64,000 nt of DNA, taken from positions 119,806 to 183,805 of the forward strand of contig DIWE01000009.1 of the NCBI GenBank assembly GCA_002423435.1. The letters are read 5' to 3'. The DNA is from Clostridiales bacterium UBA6114. Its GTDB lineage: Bacteria; Bacillota; Clostridia; Oscillospirales; Butyricicoccaceae. Below the pieces are notes generated by a model. That model was not told the DNA's origin. It saw nothing but the letters and a program-made list of their open reading frames with translations, and made no database searches. Position numbers and translations under genes: made by a program. Each line of letters starts with the position of its first letter. Position 1 is the first letter of the stretch. Below are positions 32,750 to 41,821 of this stretch, piece by piece.

Positions 32750-34297
32750 TTGAAGCGGTTTGTCTTTCTGAAGAACACTCTGATTTTAACGACGACCTCT
32801 TTCCTTTTGCGGATGATCGGGATGTTCTTCCGCGTTTACATATCCAATAAGATCGGCTCCGAGGGCATGGGGCTTTACCAGCTGATTTTCTCGATTTATA
32901 TCCTTGCCTCCACCTTCGCGACCTCGGGGATCAGCGTGGCCGTGACCCGCCTGATTTCGGAGGCAGCCGGCAAAAACACGAAAAGATCGATTTCCTCCGT
33001 CTTAAACAGAGCCTTCCTTATAAGCCTTTCCATGGGATTTCTCGCGGCAGCGGCGCTTTATTTCGGCGCGGAGTGGATCGGTACCCTGTGGCTTCGGGAT
33101 ACGCGCGCCGTCCTCGCCCTTCGGGTGCTGTCCCCGAGCCTTCCGTTTATGTCGGTGACCGCCTGCCTGCACGGCTATTTTATCGCGCGGCGGCGCGTGT
33201 CCGTCACATCGGGCGCGCAGCTTTTTGAACAGGTTATCCGCATTGCCGTCGTGATGCTCTTAATCGACCGTCTCGCGCCCATGGGCATCGCCTATTCCTG
33301 CGTCGCCGTTATGCTCGGAAACACGCTGGCCGACATGGCGGCCTGTCTGTATGTCTTCCTCGGGTACCGCCGCGACCTAAAAAGGAATATTCCTCCCGGC
33401 CCCCAGCACCCGGCGCCCCATCCTCCTGTCGCCGGACGTCTTGTCTCGATCGCCGCCCCGATCGCCGCGGGAAGCTATCTGACCACCATCCTGCGAACCG
33501 TGGAAAATCTGCTGGTGCCGAACTGTCTTACCCAGTACTCGTCGTCCCGTGAAAAAGCTCTTTCCGAATTCGGCATGTTAAAGGGAATGGCAATGCCGGT
33601 CCTGTTTTTTCCCTCTTCCTTTTTGTCGGCACTTTCCATCCTTCTGATCCCGGAGATTTCCGAGGTAAATGCGTTAAGGCAAACCGCAAAATTAAACCGC
33701 ACCGTCACGCTGGCGCTGCAGATCTGCACGACGATGTCCCTTCTGGCCGGCGGGCTGTTCACAATCTTTTCCAAAGACCTCGGCATGCTGCTTTACAAAA
33801 GCCCGGAGGTCGGGTTTTACATCCTGGTGCTCGGGCCGATCATGCCGTTTATCTATTTCGAAAACATTGTCGACGGCATCCTGAAAGGCTTAAATCAGCA
33901 GGTCAGCACCCTGCGCTACAACGTGATCGACTCCGTTTCCCGGATTTCGATGATCCTTGCCCTGGTCCCTTTAAGAGGCATGCAGGCTTTCCTGTTTGTC
34001 ATGCTTTTCTCAAACCTTCTGACGACATACTTAAACGCGCGCCGCCTCCTGGTCGTGACGGGTATCCGTTTCGACTGGAACAGCCTTGTCGTAAAACCGC
34101 TTTTGTCACTTATCGGTGCGATCTGCGCAATGGCCTATACGGTCGGGAACGCGATGCAAAACGGCTTGCTCTCCCAGCTTTCCTATGTCGTGCTCGGTTC
34201 ATGCGCCGTGGCCGCCGTCTACACGGCGCTTTTGTTTTTGACCGGCTGCCTAAAAACGAGCAGCTTTGCCCGCCTGATCAAAGGCAGAAAGCCATAA
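32750..34297 (+). CDS. spoVB: SpoVB-like MOP-superfamily polysaccharide/lipid flippase
   Basis: 515-aa membrane protein with about 14 segments. The start is taken as TTG at 32750 (reads MKRFVFLKNTLILT, matching the SpoVB N-terminus KQTFLKGTLIL); an upstream TTG at 32735 is possible, and neither has a strong ribosome site. RMIGMFFRVYISNKIGSEGMGLYQL and GISVAVTRLISEA are typical. In Bacillus SpoVB is needed for spore cortex; other members flip wall lipid intermediates. It is convergent with the giant SLH gene, 13 bp apart, with no terminator seen between. Confidence 0.85.
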   Translation: MKRFVFLKNTLILTTTSFLLRMIGMFFRVYISNKIGSEGMGLYQLIFSIYILASTFATSGISVAVTRLISEAAGKNTKRSISSVLNRAFLISLSMGFLAAAALYFGAEWIGTLWLRDTRAVLALRVLSPSLPFMSVTACLHGYFIARRRVSVTSGAQLFEQVIRIAVVMLLIDRLAPMGIAYSCVAVMLGNTLADMAACLYVFLGYRRDLKRNIPPGPQHPAPHPPVAGRLVSIAAPIAAGSYLTTILRTVENLLVPNCLTQYSSSREKALSEFGMLKGMAMPVLFFPSSFLSALSILLIPEISEVNALRQTAKLNRTVTLALQICTTMSLLAGGLFTIFSKDLGMLLYKSPEVGFYILVLGPIMPFIYFENIVDGILKGLNQQVSTLRYNVIDSVSRISMILALVPLRGMQAFLFVMLFSNLLTTYLNARRLLVVTGIRFDWNSLVVKPLLSLIGAICAMAYTVGNAMQNGLLSQLSYVVLGSCAVAAVYTALLFLTGCLKTSSFARLIKGRKP

Positions 34298-34310
34298 CCC
34301 GGCCGGTTCG

Positions 34311-37300
34311 CTATACGGCTTGCTTCTCCATTGCAAACGCCCTCGCGCAGACGGTCGCCGCCATCTCACGCGTCACGGTGCCCTTTGGATTGAATGCGCC
34401 GCCGCTTCCCGTCATCAGTCCGCTCGCGTATGCCGCCCCGACTCCCTCCGAGGCCCACGGGGAAGCGGCGCCTAGATCGCGGGGCGCCGAACCGCTCTGC
34501 GCGGATTCGAGCCTCAGCGCCCTTGCGAGCATGACGGCCATCTCCTCGCGGGTAATCGTTTTATCCGGATAAAAGCTGCCGCCAAAGCCCGTTACAACGC
34601 CGTTTTCGTATGCCGAGCGCACCTCTTTTAAATACCACACCGATTCCGGAACGTCCGTAAACGGGAGCTCTCCGCCGCTTAACGCCTCAAGGCCCAGCAT
34701 GCGGACAAGCATCGCCGAGAATTCCGCGCGCGTAACGCTGTTAAGGGGCTTAAAGCAGCCGTTTGTACCGTTTACGATCCCGTCGCCAGTCGCGCTGATA
34801 ATCGCTTCCACCGCCCAGGGGGAGGCGTTTCCGAGATCGTCGTAGTAGTAGGGCCTGATTTCATAGAGCGGGGGCTTTCCCGCGTAATAGCGGCTGCTCG
34901 CGGCAAGCGCCAGCGCCGCCTGCGAGGTCGCCATCTCGTCGCTTCCGCCCCCCTCCTCGTGCGAAAAGGTATTGTCGCCGAGCATAAAAGAGTAAAGCGC
35001 CGAGAGCGCGGTGTTTGACCCTTTTATAAATGCCGGATCGGAAAGCGGGTCGATATCAAGCGCCGTAAGCGCGATGACAACCTGCGCCGCGCTTTCAGAA
35101 TTGTTGACACCTTCGGATAAAAAGCCGCCATTTTCCCGCTGGTTTTCGCTTAAAAAGGAAAGAGCCCTGTCGATTGCGGCCTTGGCGTCCTCCCTGCCCC
35201 TGTAAGGGGCGAGCGCCTGAAGCGCCATCGCGGTGAGATCCGTGTCGCTTTTTTCCCCTTTTTCAAGGGAATATCCGCCATCCAAGTTTTGCGCCGCCAG
35301 GATATACGAGAGAAGCTTATCTTTTGTCCAAAGCGCGTCCTGCGGCACGCCGTAGTACCCGCTGTTTAATGCGATCAGCGCGAAAACCGGCCCGTTTACC
35401 CCCTGCATCGTAAGATTCCGATTCCGGTAAAGCTTCTCCACAAGGTCATACCCCCCGGCGTCCGTCGGATCGAGCCCCGCCATGCCGATGGTGAGGACAT
35501 ATTTGGCGAGGTCGGTCGGCTTTCTGATATTTCCGCCCTGCTCCCGTATGTCTTCAATGATCAGGTCGAGCTGCCCTTGCTCCGCAGTCTCGCCCGCCGC
35601 GTAAAGCGCATAGATCTCCCACTCGGAGAGCTCGCTTTTCTTTTTGAATCCCGTGAGCACCTTTGAAAGCGCCTCGCTGTATTCCTCCGGCTCCCCGCTT
35701 AGTACGGGTGCCAACGTTTCGGAAACGGAAGGCGCCCCGACGTCCGCCCCGCCGTTTACCGTGTATATCCAGCGCACAGCGTCGCCGTCTCCGAGCGTAT
35801 AGCTGCCCGCCCCGGCCTGGGGGAACCGCCCGTTTACACTGTACAGCCAGCCGCTTTTTCCCCCGTGATCAAATTCGCTCAGGCCTTCGATTGTTTTTAC
35901 ATAGCCGCTTGATACGGTTATCGAAAGGCCGCAGCGCCGCAGCACGCTTAGAGGCGTGTCACCCGACTGAAGCTCCATCGTCGTCGCCGAAAGCAGGCTT
36001 TGTCCATTGTAACCGGTGACCGACAGGGTTATGGTATCACGGTCGGTTCCCGCGCCGCCGTCTCCCCCGTCCGGTTCTTCACCGCCGGCCGTCGAATAGC
36101 TCACAAAGGTCGTCAGGTGCTTTGTCCAGACGGCCGTATCGCCGCCGGTTTCCGCCTTCCCCTCCGCTTTGTCCGCGGCCGCGAGGCCCGCTTCGGCACT
36201 TGAAAGGTTGTCGCCGCTTAAAACGGTATCGATTTCAACGGGATTCCCCGCTTGATCAAGATAGGCAATCGTTTTTTGCGCGCCGCCCGGGATCAGAAGC
36301 CGGACCGGCTTATTAAAGTGCAGCGTCGCGCCGGGGGCTCCCGCCGAAATGGTTTTGTCAACGGTTTTCCCGGAGAGCGCGACATTGTCCTCGACTCTCG
36401 GAAGAGCGATCTCTCCGTCCCAGCCGGCATCATCCGACGTCGCCACAGTGCCCTGCGGGATCAAAAGGGACAGCCCGCCGTCGGCCACCGTCGCCGTGAT
36501 CCCGGGAAGGGCGGCGCCTTTTGCCACCCGGATGCCTGCATACGCCGTATTTGATGAAACGCTTATCTCCTGCGGCACATCCGCCGGCGCCGACCGGAGA
36601 TCGGCCCGATAAAGCCCGACCGTGTAATCGGACGGCAGGCGGACGATGCAGGGTAGATAAAGGCCGGTGCCCTCGTCATACGCCCCGTTTTTCCGGAGCT
36701 GCAGGCTGTGCGCGTCGGAAGTAGCGCTTTCCGCCGCGATGGATATCGCACCGTTTTCATCGGTTAAGCCCGGCAGCGCGGAGCCGTCCCAGGTCACCTC
36801 GGCGCCCGTGATCGGCAGTACAGTGGGGTTCCAGTTCTCGTCATACCCGTCGGCCGTAAAGCAAAGCCTGAATGATCCGTCGGCCTGTCTTGACAGAGCA
36901 GTTTTCGGGTAAAGCGTGGAAAAATCGCCGTAATAGACGACGATATCCTCGCCGCCCGAAAGCACATAGCTTCCCATCCCGACAGACGGGCTTTGGCCGT
37001 CGACAAGGTACATCCAGCCGTCATAGCCGCCGAAGGTTTTCTCAGCTTCCCCGCCGATCGAGGAAAAATAACCGCCGGCTTCGGCGTACGCCTTGCCGTT
37101 TTGCTCGAGCGCCTGCTTTACGGCGTCGGAAACGGTCAGGAGTCTGTCCCCCGTTGTCTGCGCGGAAAAATCCCGCTCGTCGACGACGTTTGCATAAATC
37201 CCCTCGACGCGGACGCCGACCGTTTTCGAATCGGCCTCGCCCTGCGGTATGATAATCGTGCATAAAGGCCTCGTGATCGAATAGGACGTCTCGTTTTGCG

Positions 37301-38813
37301 GCAGCCTCGCGCTTATTTCGTAAGTTCCCGCCTGATAAAACACAAGCGTGATTTTCCCGTCCGAATCGGTCGAGGACGGATACCCGCCGTAGATGCTCCC
37401 GTTTACAAGAATATCAATGCCCTGCTTTTTGACCGTTTGCCCGCCAGCGATGCTTTCGCACGAAAGCGTCAGGGTGATATTCTGTCCCAACACCTTGTCC
37501 GTCACGGTGTCGAAATCAAACGAGGCATAATAGCCGTCATCCCCGGTTTTTGCAAGCAGGAGCTCGAGCCGGTCGTCATCCTGAGGCCTGTAATCCAAGC
37601 CCTTTTTCTCGCCGTTTACAAAAAGCGTCCACTCCTCGCCCTCGCCGGGGGCGACGCCGCCCGCCTCCGAAACGGATTGCCCATCAAAGGCAATCGTCTC
37701 TCCGTCGGCTTCAAAAGCCTGCGTAAGCGCGTCTTTCGCCGTAAGCGGCAGATTCGCGGCACTTTTTGCCGTCAGCCGGTCATTGATGAGATCCTCGTCA
37801 AAGCTGCCGGCGCGAACGGTTACCGTCCGGTACTGACAGCCGTCCGAATAGCGGGACAGGTCCTTGTAGACGCCGTCCCAGCCCGCATCGCTTTCCCGGC
37901 TTGCGATATCGGTCAGCGCAATCAGCGCCTGCCTTGTGTAGATTTCGTCGAACCGGTCGGGGACCGGGGTATAGTCCGGCCAGTTCGACCAGTCATACGC
38001 GTACGCATAGCCGTATACCGCGTCGCCCGTGTCCTCCTTTGTGAGGAAGCCCAAAAGCGCGTCCGCCGCCGAGTCTATGCGGCCGGGGTCCTCCGCCCCC
38101 TCGCCGAGCGCCAGAAGTCCCCATATCGCCGAGGCCGTCGAGCTCGCGTTTTTCGCGCCGTAAGAGGAAAAGGAACCGTCGGGCTCCTGGACGTCCTTCA
38201 AAAACTCCTTCATTTTCGCGATTTTGAGCGGGTAGGGGTCTGCGCCGAGCGCCTCGTCCGACAAATACGGGCTGATGGCGACGGCCGCGGCCGCGGTCAT
38301 GTCCACTTCCGAATCCAGGTATGAAGTGAAGCCTCCGTCGGAAAGCTGCATCTCGTCGAGGAGGTATTTCGCCGCCTCCGCCCCGTTGTAATCGGCCCCG
38401 GCGGCGCGCAGCGCGATCATCGCCCAGCACTGTTCGTTGCAAAGCGCGCTGAATTTCCCGCTGCCCGTGGAGCTCTGCTTTGCGAGCAGGGTGTCGACAA
38501 GCTCCGCGGCGTCAAAGCCTTTCATCCGCTCGCAGAGAATCGCGTTTGCGATGTCGGCCACGGCGCTGCCGTCATTTACGGAAGTGGTTTCCGGCAGGCG
38601 GAATTTCGTAAGATCCGCGCCCGCGGTCTTCAGCGCCACAAGCTCCTCCCAATGCGTCAGCTGCGGCTTTTCATTGAGATAATAATTTAAGATTCCCTCC
38701 CGCGCATCAGAGGCGTCTGAAAACCGATCCGGGACCTCCGTCGCGAAGCCCGTGGCCGCGAATGAAAACGCCATGCACAGAATAAGAAACAGCGATAAAA
38801 TCCGCTTTCTCAC
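34311..38813 (-). CDS. SLH-anchored transcobalamin/intrinsic-factor-like protein (alpha-barrels plus DUF4430)
   Basis: 1500-aa secreted wall protein. The start is GTG at 38813, set by AAGGGGGAA; upstream ATGs lie in or before the riboswitch terminator. Order: signal peptide (1-25); prenyltransferase/terpenoid-cyclase-type alpha-barrel (about 30-330, repeats such as SDGGFTSYLDSE and EPDGSFSSYG); three DUF4430-like beta modules (about 340-430, 540-640 and 925-1030, for example GWLYSVNGRFPQAGAGSYTL); a second alpha-barrel (about 1035-1320, with NLDGGYSLEKGEKSDTDLTAMALQAL and RENGGFLSEG); three SLH domains (about 1322-1500). The alpha-barrel plus DUF4430 pair is the architecture of intrinsic factor and transcobalamin. 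With a cobalamin riboswitch upstream it is probably a surface corrinoid binder (inference). Confidence 0.85.
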   Translation of the reverse strand: MRKRILSLFLILCMAFSFAATGFATEVPDRFSDASDAREGILNYYLNEKPQLTHWEELVALKTAGADLTKFRLPETTSVNDGSAVADIANAILCERMKGFDAAELVDTLLAKQSSTGSGKFSALCNEQCWAMIALRAAGADYNGAEAAKYLLDEMQLSDGGFTSYLDSEVDMTAAAAVAISPYLSDEALGADPYPLKIAKMKEFLKDVQEPDGSFSSYGAKNASSTASAIWGLLALGEGAEDPGRIDSAADALLGFLTKEDTGDAVYGYAYAYDWSNWPDYTPVPDRFDEIYTRQALIALTDIASRESDAGWDGVYKDLSRYSDGCQYRTVTVRAGSFDEDLINDRLTAKSAANLPLTAKDALTQAFEADGETIAFDGQSVSEAGGVAPGEGEEWTLFVNGEKKGLDYRPQDDDRLELLLAKTGDDGYYASFDFDTVTDKVLGQNITLTLSCESIAGGQTVKKQGIDILVNGSIYGGYPSSTDSDGKITLVFYQAGTYEISARLPQNETSYSITRPLCTIIIPQGEADSKTVGVRVEGIYANVVDERDFSAQTTGDRLLTVSDAVKQALEQNGKAYAEAGGYFSSIGGEAEKTFGGYDGWMYLVDGQSPSVGMGSYVLSGGEDIVVYYGDFSTLYPKTALSRQADGSFRLCFTADGYDENWNPTVLPITGAEVTWDGSALPGLTDENGAISIAAESATSDAHSLQLRKNGAYDEGTGLYLPCIVRLPSDYTVGLYRADLRSAPADVPQEISVSSNTAYAGIRVAKGAALPGITATVADGGLSLLIPQGTVATSDDAGWDGEIALPRVEDNVALSGKTVDKTISAGAPGATLHFNKPVRLLIPGGAQKTIAYLDQAGNPVEIDTVLSGDNLSSAEAGLAAADKAEGKAETGGDTAVWTKHLTTFVSYSTAGGEEPDGGDGGAGTDRDTITLSVTGYNGQSLLSATTMELQSGDTPLSVLRRCGLSITVSSGYVKTIEGLSEFDHGGKSGWLYSVNGRFPQAGAGSYTLGDGDAVRWIYTVNGGADVGAPSVSETLAPVLSGEPEEYSEALSKVLTGFKKKSELSEWEIYALYAAGETAEQGQLDLIIEDIREQGGNIRKPTDLAKYVLTIGMAGLDPTDAGGYDLVEKLYRNRNLTMQGVNGPVFALIALNSGYYGVPQDALWTKDKLLSYILAAQNLDGGYSLEKGEKSDTDLTAMALQALAPYRGREDAKAAIDRALSFLSENQRENGGFLSEGVNNSESAAQVVIALTALDIDPLSDPAFIKGSNTALSALYSFMLGDNTFSHEEGGGSDEMATSQAALALAASSRYYAGKPPLYEIRPYYYDDLGNASPWAVEAIISATGDGIVNGTNGCFKPLNSVTRAEFSAMLVRMLGLEALSGGELPFTDVPESVWYLKEVRSAYENGVVTGFGGSFYPDKTITREEMAVMLARALRLESAQSGSAPRDLGAASPWASEGVGAAYASGLMTGSGGAFNPKGTVTREMAATVCARAFAMEKQAV

Positions 38814-38837
38814 TGCTGATTCCCCCTTGTTTTTCAT

Positions 38838-38865
38838 AAAAAAAGCTTCCGCCCGCGGCAGAAGC
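38838..38865 (-). terminator. Riboswitch-controlled terminator
   Basis: On the minus strand GCTTCTGCC-GCG-GGCGGAAGC (9 bp, one wobble) followed by seven T, ending 25 nt before the GTG start. This is the expression platform of the cobalamin riboswitch. A competing AATATTCT/AGAATATT hairpin lies at 38876-38901. Confidence 0.85.
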
Positions 38866-38905
38866 AAATAACGCCAATATTCTTGCTTACCCCAGAATAT
38901 TTATA

Positions 38906-39071
38906 AGGCATGCGGCAGTTCTCCTGACTCATGATTCATCCCGGAAAACGCCTTCCCATGCAATAAAGCACAGTGGCATCATGTTTTCCCGTCATCAATT
39001 ACAGTAGTGGAAGCTGCGAAGGATTTGCACCTTCTTCTCTTTTCAGGGCCCTTAAGGGCCGCACCGCATAC
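38906..39071 (-). ncRNA. Cobalamin riboswitch
   Basis: Read on the minus strand, the conserved core elements appear in order: GGTGCAAATCCTTCGCAG, CCACTACTGTAA, TGCCACTG, GGGAAGGCG, and the B12 box AGTCAGGAGAACTGCC. P1 is ATGCGG near 39070 with CCGCAT near 38913. This is the RF00174-type element. It is followed by a terminator hairpin, so cobalamin binding should stop transcription of the giant SLH gene. The transcript has its own promoter, so the upstream ECF gene is not under its control. Confidence 0.95.
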
Positions 39072-39092
39072 TTTGAATATTTAATTTTTTCG

Positions 39093-39121
39093 ATTGTATC
39101 ATAAATGCCCGCCCATTACAA
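39093..39121 (-). promoter_or_regulatory. Sigma-A promoter of the riboswitch transcript
   Basis: TTGTAA (39121-39116), 17-nt spacer, TACAAT (39098-39093) on the minus strand; the predicted start near 39086 leaves about 15 nt before the riboswitch. Confidence 0.6.
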
Positions 39122-39127
39122 TGCGGA

Positions 39128-39700
39128 TCAATAATAATATCGGTCCTTAGGCGTCAGGAAATAGGCTATGCCGACAATGGCCGCGCAGATAACCGTGTCG
39201 AGGAACTTGCCGACCAAAACGGAGGTTGCCGAAGAAAACCAGGCAAAAGACCCTTCGCCCCTCATGGCATCGAAAATCACTCTGCCGAAGCGGTCGCCGG
39301 GGACCCCCTGATTGAGAAAAAGCGCAAGCGCGGTAAAGGCCAGCACATTGATCAGGCAGCACAGAAAAACGACGCCGCAGACGTCGAGAAAATCGCGGAT
39401 CAGGCGTTTCCTGTTGAGAACGCCGATAAACACGGCAAGGCAGGCGCTGATCAGCCAGACGTACCACAGAGAATTCGTCCCCTGCCCCAGACAGGTGAGA
39501 AGGATGGTGTATAAAAGCCCCGCAATCAGGCCATAAACGGGCCCGAGCGCGAGCGCCGCATAGGCCGTGCCGGATGCATCGAGCCAAAACGGCAGCTGAA
39601 ACTGTTTCGTCGCGAAATACAGCAAATAATTCATGACAACGCCAACCAGTATGATGATGACGTTTCTTTTGCAGATTTCAAAATCCCAGACGCTTCCCAT
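39128..39700 (-). CDS. ECF transporter S component-like membrane protein
   Basis: 190 aa from the ATG at 39700 (GCGAGGTTCTGCAA upstream); the frame to 39775 has no site. Five to six membrane segments: VIIILVGVVMNYLLYFATKQ, then LDASGTAYAALALGPVYGLIAG (the conserved early loop of S components), LISACLAVFIGVL, VVFLCCLINVLAFTALALFL and VICAAIVGIAYFL. It would bind a vitamin or its precursor and share a separately encoded EcfAAT module, which is not here. It lies directly upstream of the B12-riboswitch gene on the same strand, so a corrinoid-related substrate is conceivable. No substrate motif was recognised. Confidence 0.65.
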   Translation of the reverse strand: MGSVWDFEICKRNVIIILVGVVMNYLLYFATKQFQLPFWLDASGTAYAALALGPVYGLIAGLLYTILLTCLGQGTNSLWYVWLISACLAVFIGVLNRKRLIRDFLDVCGVVFLCCLINVLAFTALALFLNQGVPGDRFGRVIFDAMRGEGSFAWFSSATSVLVGKFLDTVICAAIVGIAYFLTPKDRYYY

Positions 39701-39837
39701 TTGCAGAACCTCGCAGTCAAAAATAATCCTTTTAATAACATTATACCTTTCACAACGGCATAATAAAAGGATCATTTTGCGGTTTTATAACTTTTTTGAT
39801 TAAAACCCGGAACAAAACTGCGTTTTTTAAATTTCAA

Positions 39838-40632
39838 TCAAAAAAGCTTGCCGTTGCAATTATCGGCGGGAAGTGCTTCAAAGTTAAGCTCCAAACCGAC
39901 GGGGCAATGGTCGCTCCCCATAATTTCATAGTAAATGAAGCTGTCTTTGATAAAGGTTTTGATCCGATCGGAGGCAAGGAAATAATCGATGCGCCAGCCG
40001 GCGTTTGTCGTCCTGGCGTTATGCATATAGGACCACCAGGTGTAGGCTCCGGTTTTTTCCGGGTACAGATACCGGAAGGAATCGGTAAATCCTGCTTCAA
40101 GGAGCTTTGTAAATTTTTCGCGCTCCTCGACGGTAAAACCGGCGTTTTGGGCATTGGCTTTCGGATGCTTAAGGTCGATCTCCCGGTGCGCGACATTCAT
40201 GTCCCCGCAAATGACGACGGGCTTTTCCCGATCGAGCGCCGCCAGATACTTGCAAAACGCGTTCTCCCATTCCATCCGGTATCCGAGCCTTAAGAGCCCT
40301 CTCTGCGAGTTCGGCGCGTAGACCGTCACAAAATAAAACCGGTCGTACTCGAGCGTGATCACCCGGCCTTCCCGGTCGTGCTCCTCCTCTCCGATCCCGT
40401 AAAAAACCGAAAGCGGTGCCTTCTTCGCAAACACGGCCGTCCCCGAGTAGCCCTTTTTTTCGGCGCTGTTGAAATATTCCTCATAGCCGGGAAAATCGAG
40501 CTCGGCCTGCCCCTCCTGCATTTTCGTCTCCTGAACGGCGAAAATATCGGCGTCGATAAACTCGAAAAAATCGCGAAACCCCTTGTTCAGGCAGGAGCGA
40601 AGGCCGTTTACATTCCAGGATACCAGCTTCAT
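39838..40632 (-). CDS. exoA: Exodeoxyribonuclease III (ExoA/XthA)
   Basis: 264-aa base-excision repair enzyme: AP endonuclease and 3'-5' exonuclease. Start at 40632 (MKLVSWNVNGLRS), after AAAGGA; an ATG at 40644 overlaps that site. Catalytic residues are in WNVNGLR, VQETKMQEG, GDMNVAHREID, the WRIDYFL segment and GSDHCPVGLEL. It lies between the ECF gene and iclR, all on the minus strand, but separate in function. About 35 bp separates its start from the iclR stop, so it could be co-transcribed with iclR. Confidence 0.95.
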   Translation of the reverse strand: MKLVSWNVNGLRSCLNKGFRDFFEFIDADIFAVQETKMQEGQAELDFPGYEEYFNSAEKKGYSGTAVFAKKAPLSVFYGIGEEEHDREGRVITLEYDRFYFVTVYAPNSQRGLLRLGYRMEWENAFCKYLAALDREKPVVICGDMNVAHREIDLKHPKANAQNAGFTVEEREKFTKLLEAGFTDSFRYLYPEKTGAYTWWSYMHNARTTNAGWRIDYFLASDRIKTFIKDSFIYYEIMGSDHCPVGLELNFEALPADNCNGKLF

Positions 40633-40667
40633 GAATATGACCATTCCTTTCTGCTACACTTGGGCTC

Positions 40668-41426
40668 TTATCCTATATAAGGCGTGTTTTCCAGTTCCTT
40701 CTGAAGCTGCTTTAAGGAGTGGACCATCTGTTTGATCACTTCCTCCGTGGCGCGGTATGAAGGCATCGAAATGCTGACGGCATAGACCGGCAGCCCTTTA
40801 TGGTTCAGGATGGGAACCGCCACGCAAAAAATCTCTTCCAGCCGCTCGCCGTTTTCAACGCTGTAGCCATTCCTGCGGACGGCGGCAAGCTCTTCCAAAA
40901 GCCTTTCCGGGTCTGTTATGGTATTTTCCGTAAACTTTTCAAGGCCCACCGAATGAATATACAGCAGCTGTTTTTCATCTGAGCGAAACGCCAAAATGCT
41001 CTTGCCGACGCCGGTGCAATGCAGCGGCAACCGGTCGCCGATCCTGGTATAGATCCGCACGGACTTATTGCTTTCAATTTTATCGATATAGATGCCCTCG
41101 TTTTCAGCCGCAACAACAAGGTGGACCGTTTCGCCGTACTTCTCGGAAAGCTGTTTTAAGAACGGCTTGGCATAGTCGCGGATCTGAAGCCGGCTCATGG
41201 CTTTGTTCGCCAACCCGTAGAACTTGAGACTCAGCTGATAGCTTTCGTTGTCGGTGTTCTGCTGCAGATATCCCTCCGCTTCCAGCGTTTTGATCATGCC
41301 GAAAACCGTGCTTTTGTTCAGTCTCAATTTACGGGCAATCTCGGATACGCCGGCGCTTCCGGCTTGTCCGATGTATTCCAATATGGAAAAAGCCCTTGAT
41401 ATGGCCTGGATTTTAACTCCACTCAT
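40668..41426 (-). CDS. IclR-family transcriptional regulator
   Basis: 252 aa from the ATG at 41426 (AGAGGAAAGAC upstream). N-terminal winged helix (AISRAFSILEYIGQAGSAGVSEIARKL, NKSTVFGMIKTLEAEGYL) and C-terminal IclR effector domain (ETVHLVVAAENEGIYIDKIES, LPLHCTGVGKSILAF, NGYSVENGERLEEIFCVAVPI). It is divergent from the IlvD-to-aldolase operon and very likely controls it in response to a pathway intermediate. A dyad suited to an IclR dimer lies in the 395-bp intergenic region. Confidence 0.88.
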   Translation of the reverse strand: MSGVKIQAISRAFSILEYIGQAGSAGVSEIARKLRLNKSTVFGMIKTLEAEGYLQQNTDNESYQLSLKFYGLANKAMSRLQIRDYAKPFLKQLSEKYGETVHLVVAAENEGIYIDKIESNKSVRIYTRIGDRLPLHCTGVGKSILAFRSDEKQLLYIHSVGLEKFTENTITDPERLLEELAAVRRNGYSVENGERLEEIFCVAVPILNHKGLPVYAVSISMPSYRATEEVIKQMVHSLKQLQKELENTPYIG

Positions 41427-41683
41427 GTCTTTCCTCTTTCTGATCATCAAATATATGATGAAGCGCAGCGAAAGGCAACCCGTTTTCGACTGAAAGCCGT
41501 GGGCACTCCTTGGCCGCGTTTTTTAGAAACTGCTTTTTTATATCCAAAACGGCTGTCGATAACAGACAATATTATAAAGCATCTTACTGTAAATAGCAAA
41601 TGAAGGTCCTTCCCTTCGGCAATCCCGGGCCCCGGATTTTTCATGGGTCTTTGCGGGCCAATTCATTTTTTACAGCAATTTTG

Positions 41684-41706
41684 ATAGAAATCATATGCGT
41701 TTCTAT
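41684..41706. promoter_or_regulatory. Candidate IclR operator (7-bp inverted repeat)
   Basis: ATAGAAA (41684-41690) and TTTCTAT (41700-41706) with a 9-nt spacer, 8 bp upstream of the operon -35 box. Confidence 0.45.
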
Positions 41707-41714
41707 TTTTTTAT

Positions 41715-41743
41715 TTGACAAAATCACAAATTCTATATATAAT
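41715..41743 (+). promoter_or_regulatory. Consensus sigma-A promoter of the ilvD-to-mhpE operon
   Basis: TTGACA at 41715-41720, 17-nt spacer, TATAAT at 41738-41743: a perfect consensus, so the operon must be held down by a repressor when not needed. Confidence 0.8.
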
Positions 41744-41821
41744 GATATTGAGAACGACGTGCTGTAATATCGCACAACATCCACTTATTATACTTAAACT
41801 TTTTATAAGGGGATTATGCCG

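Noticed and set aside
37296..38324. 342-codon open frame opposite the SLH-DUF4430 gene
   Set aside because: Shadow frame; Arg-rich, no start site, while the minus strand has continuous domain structure.
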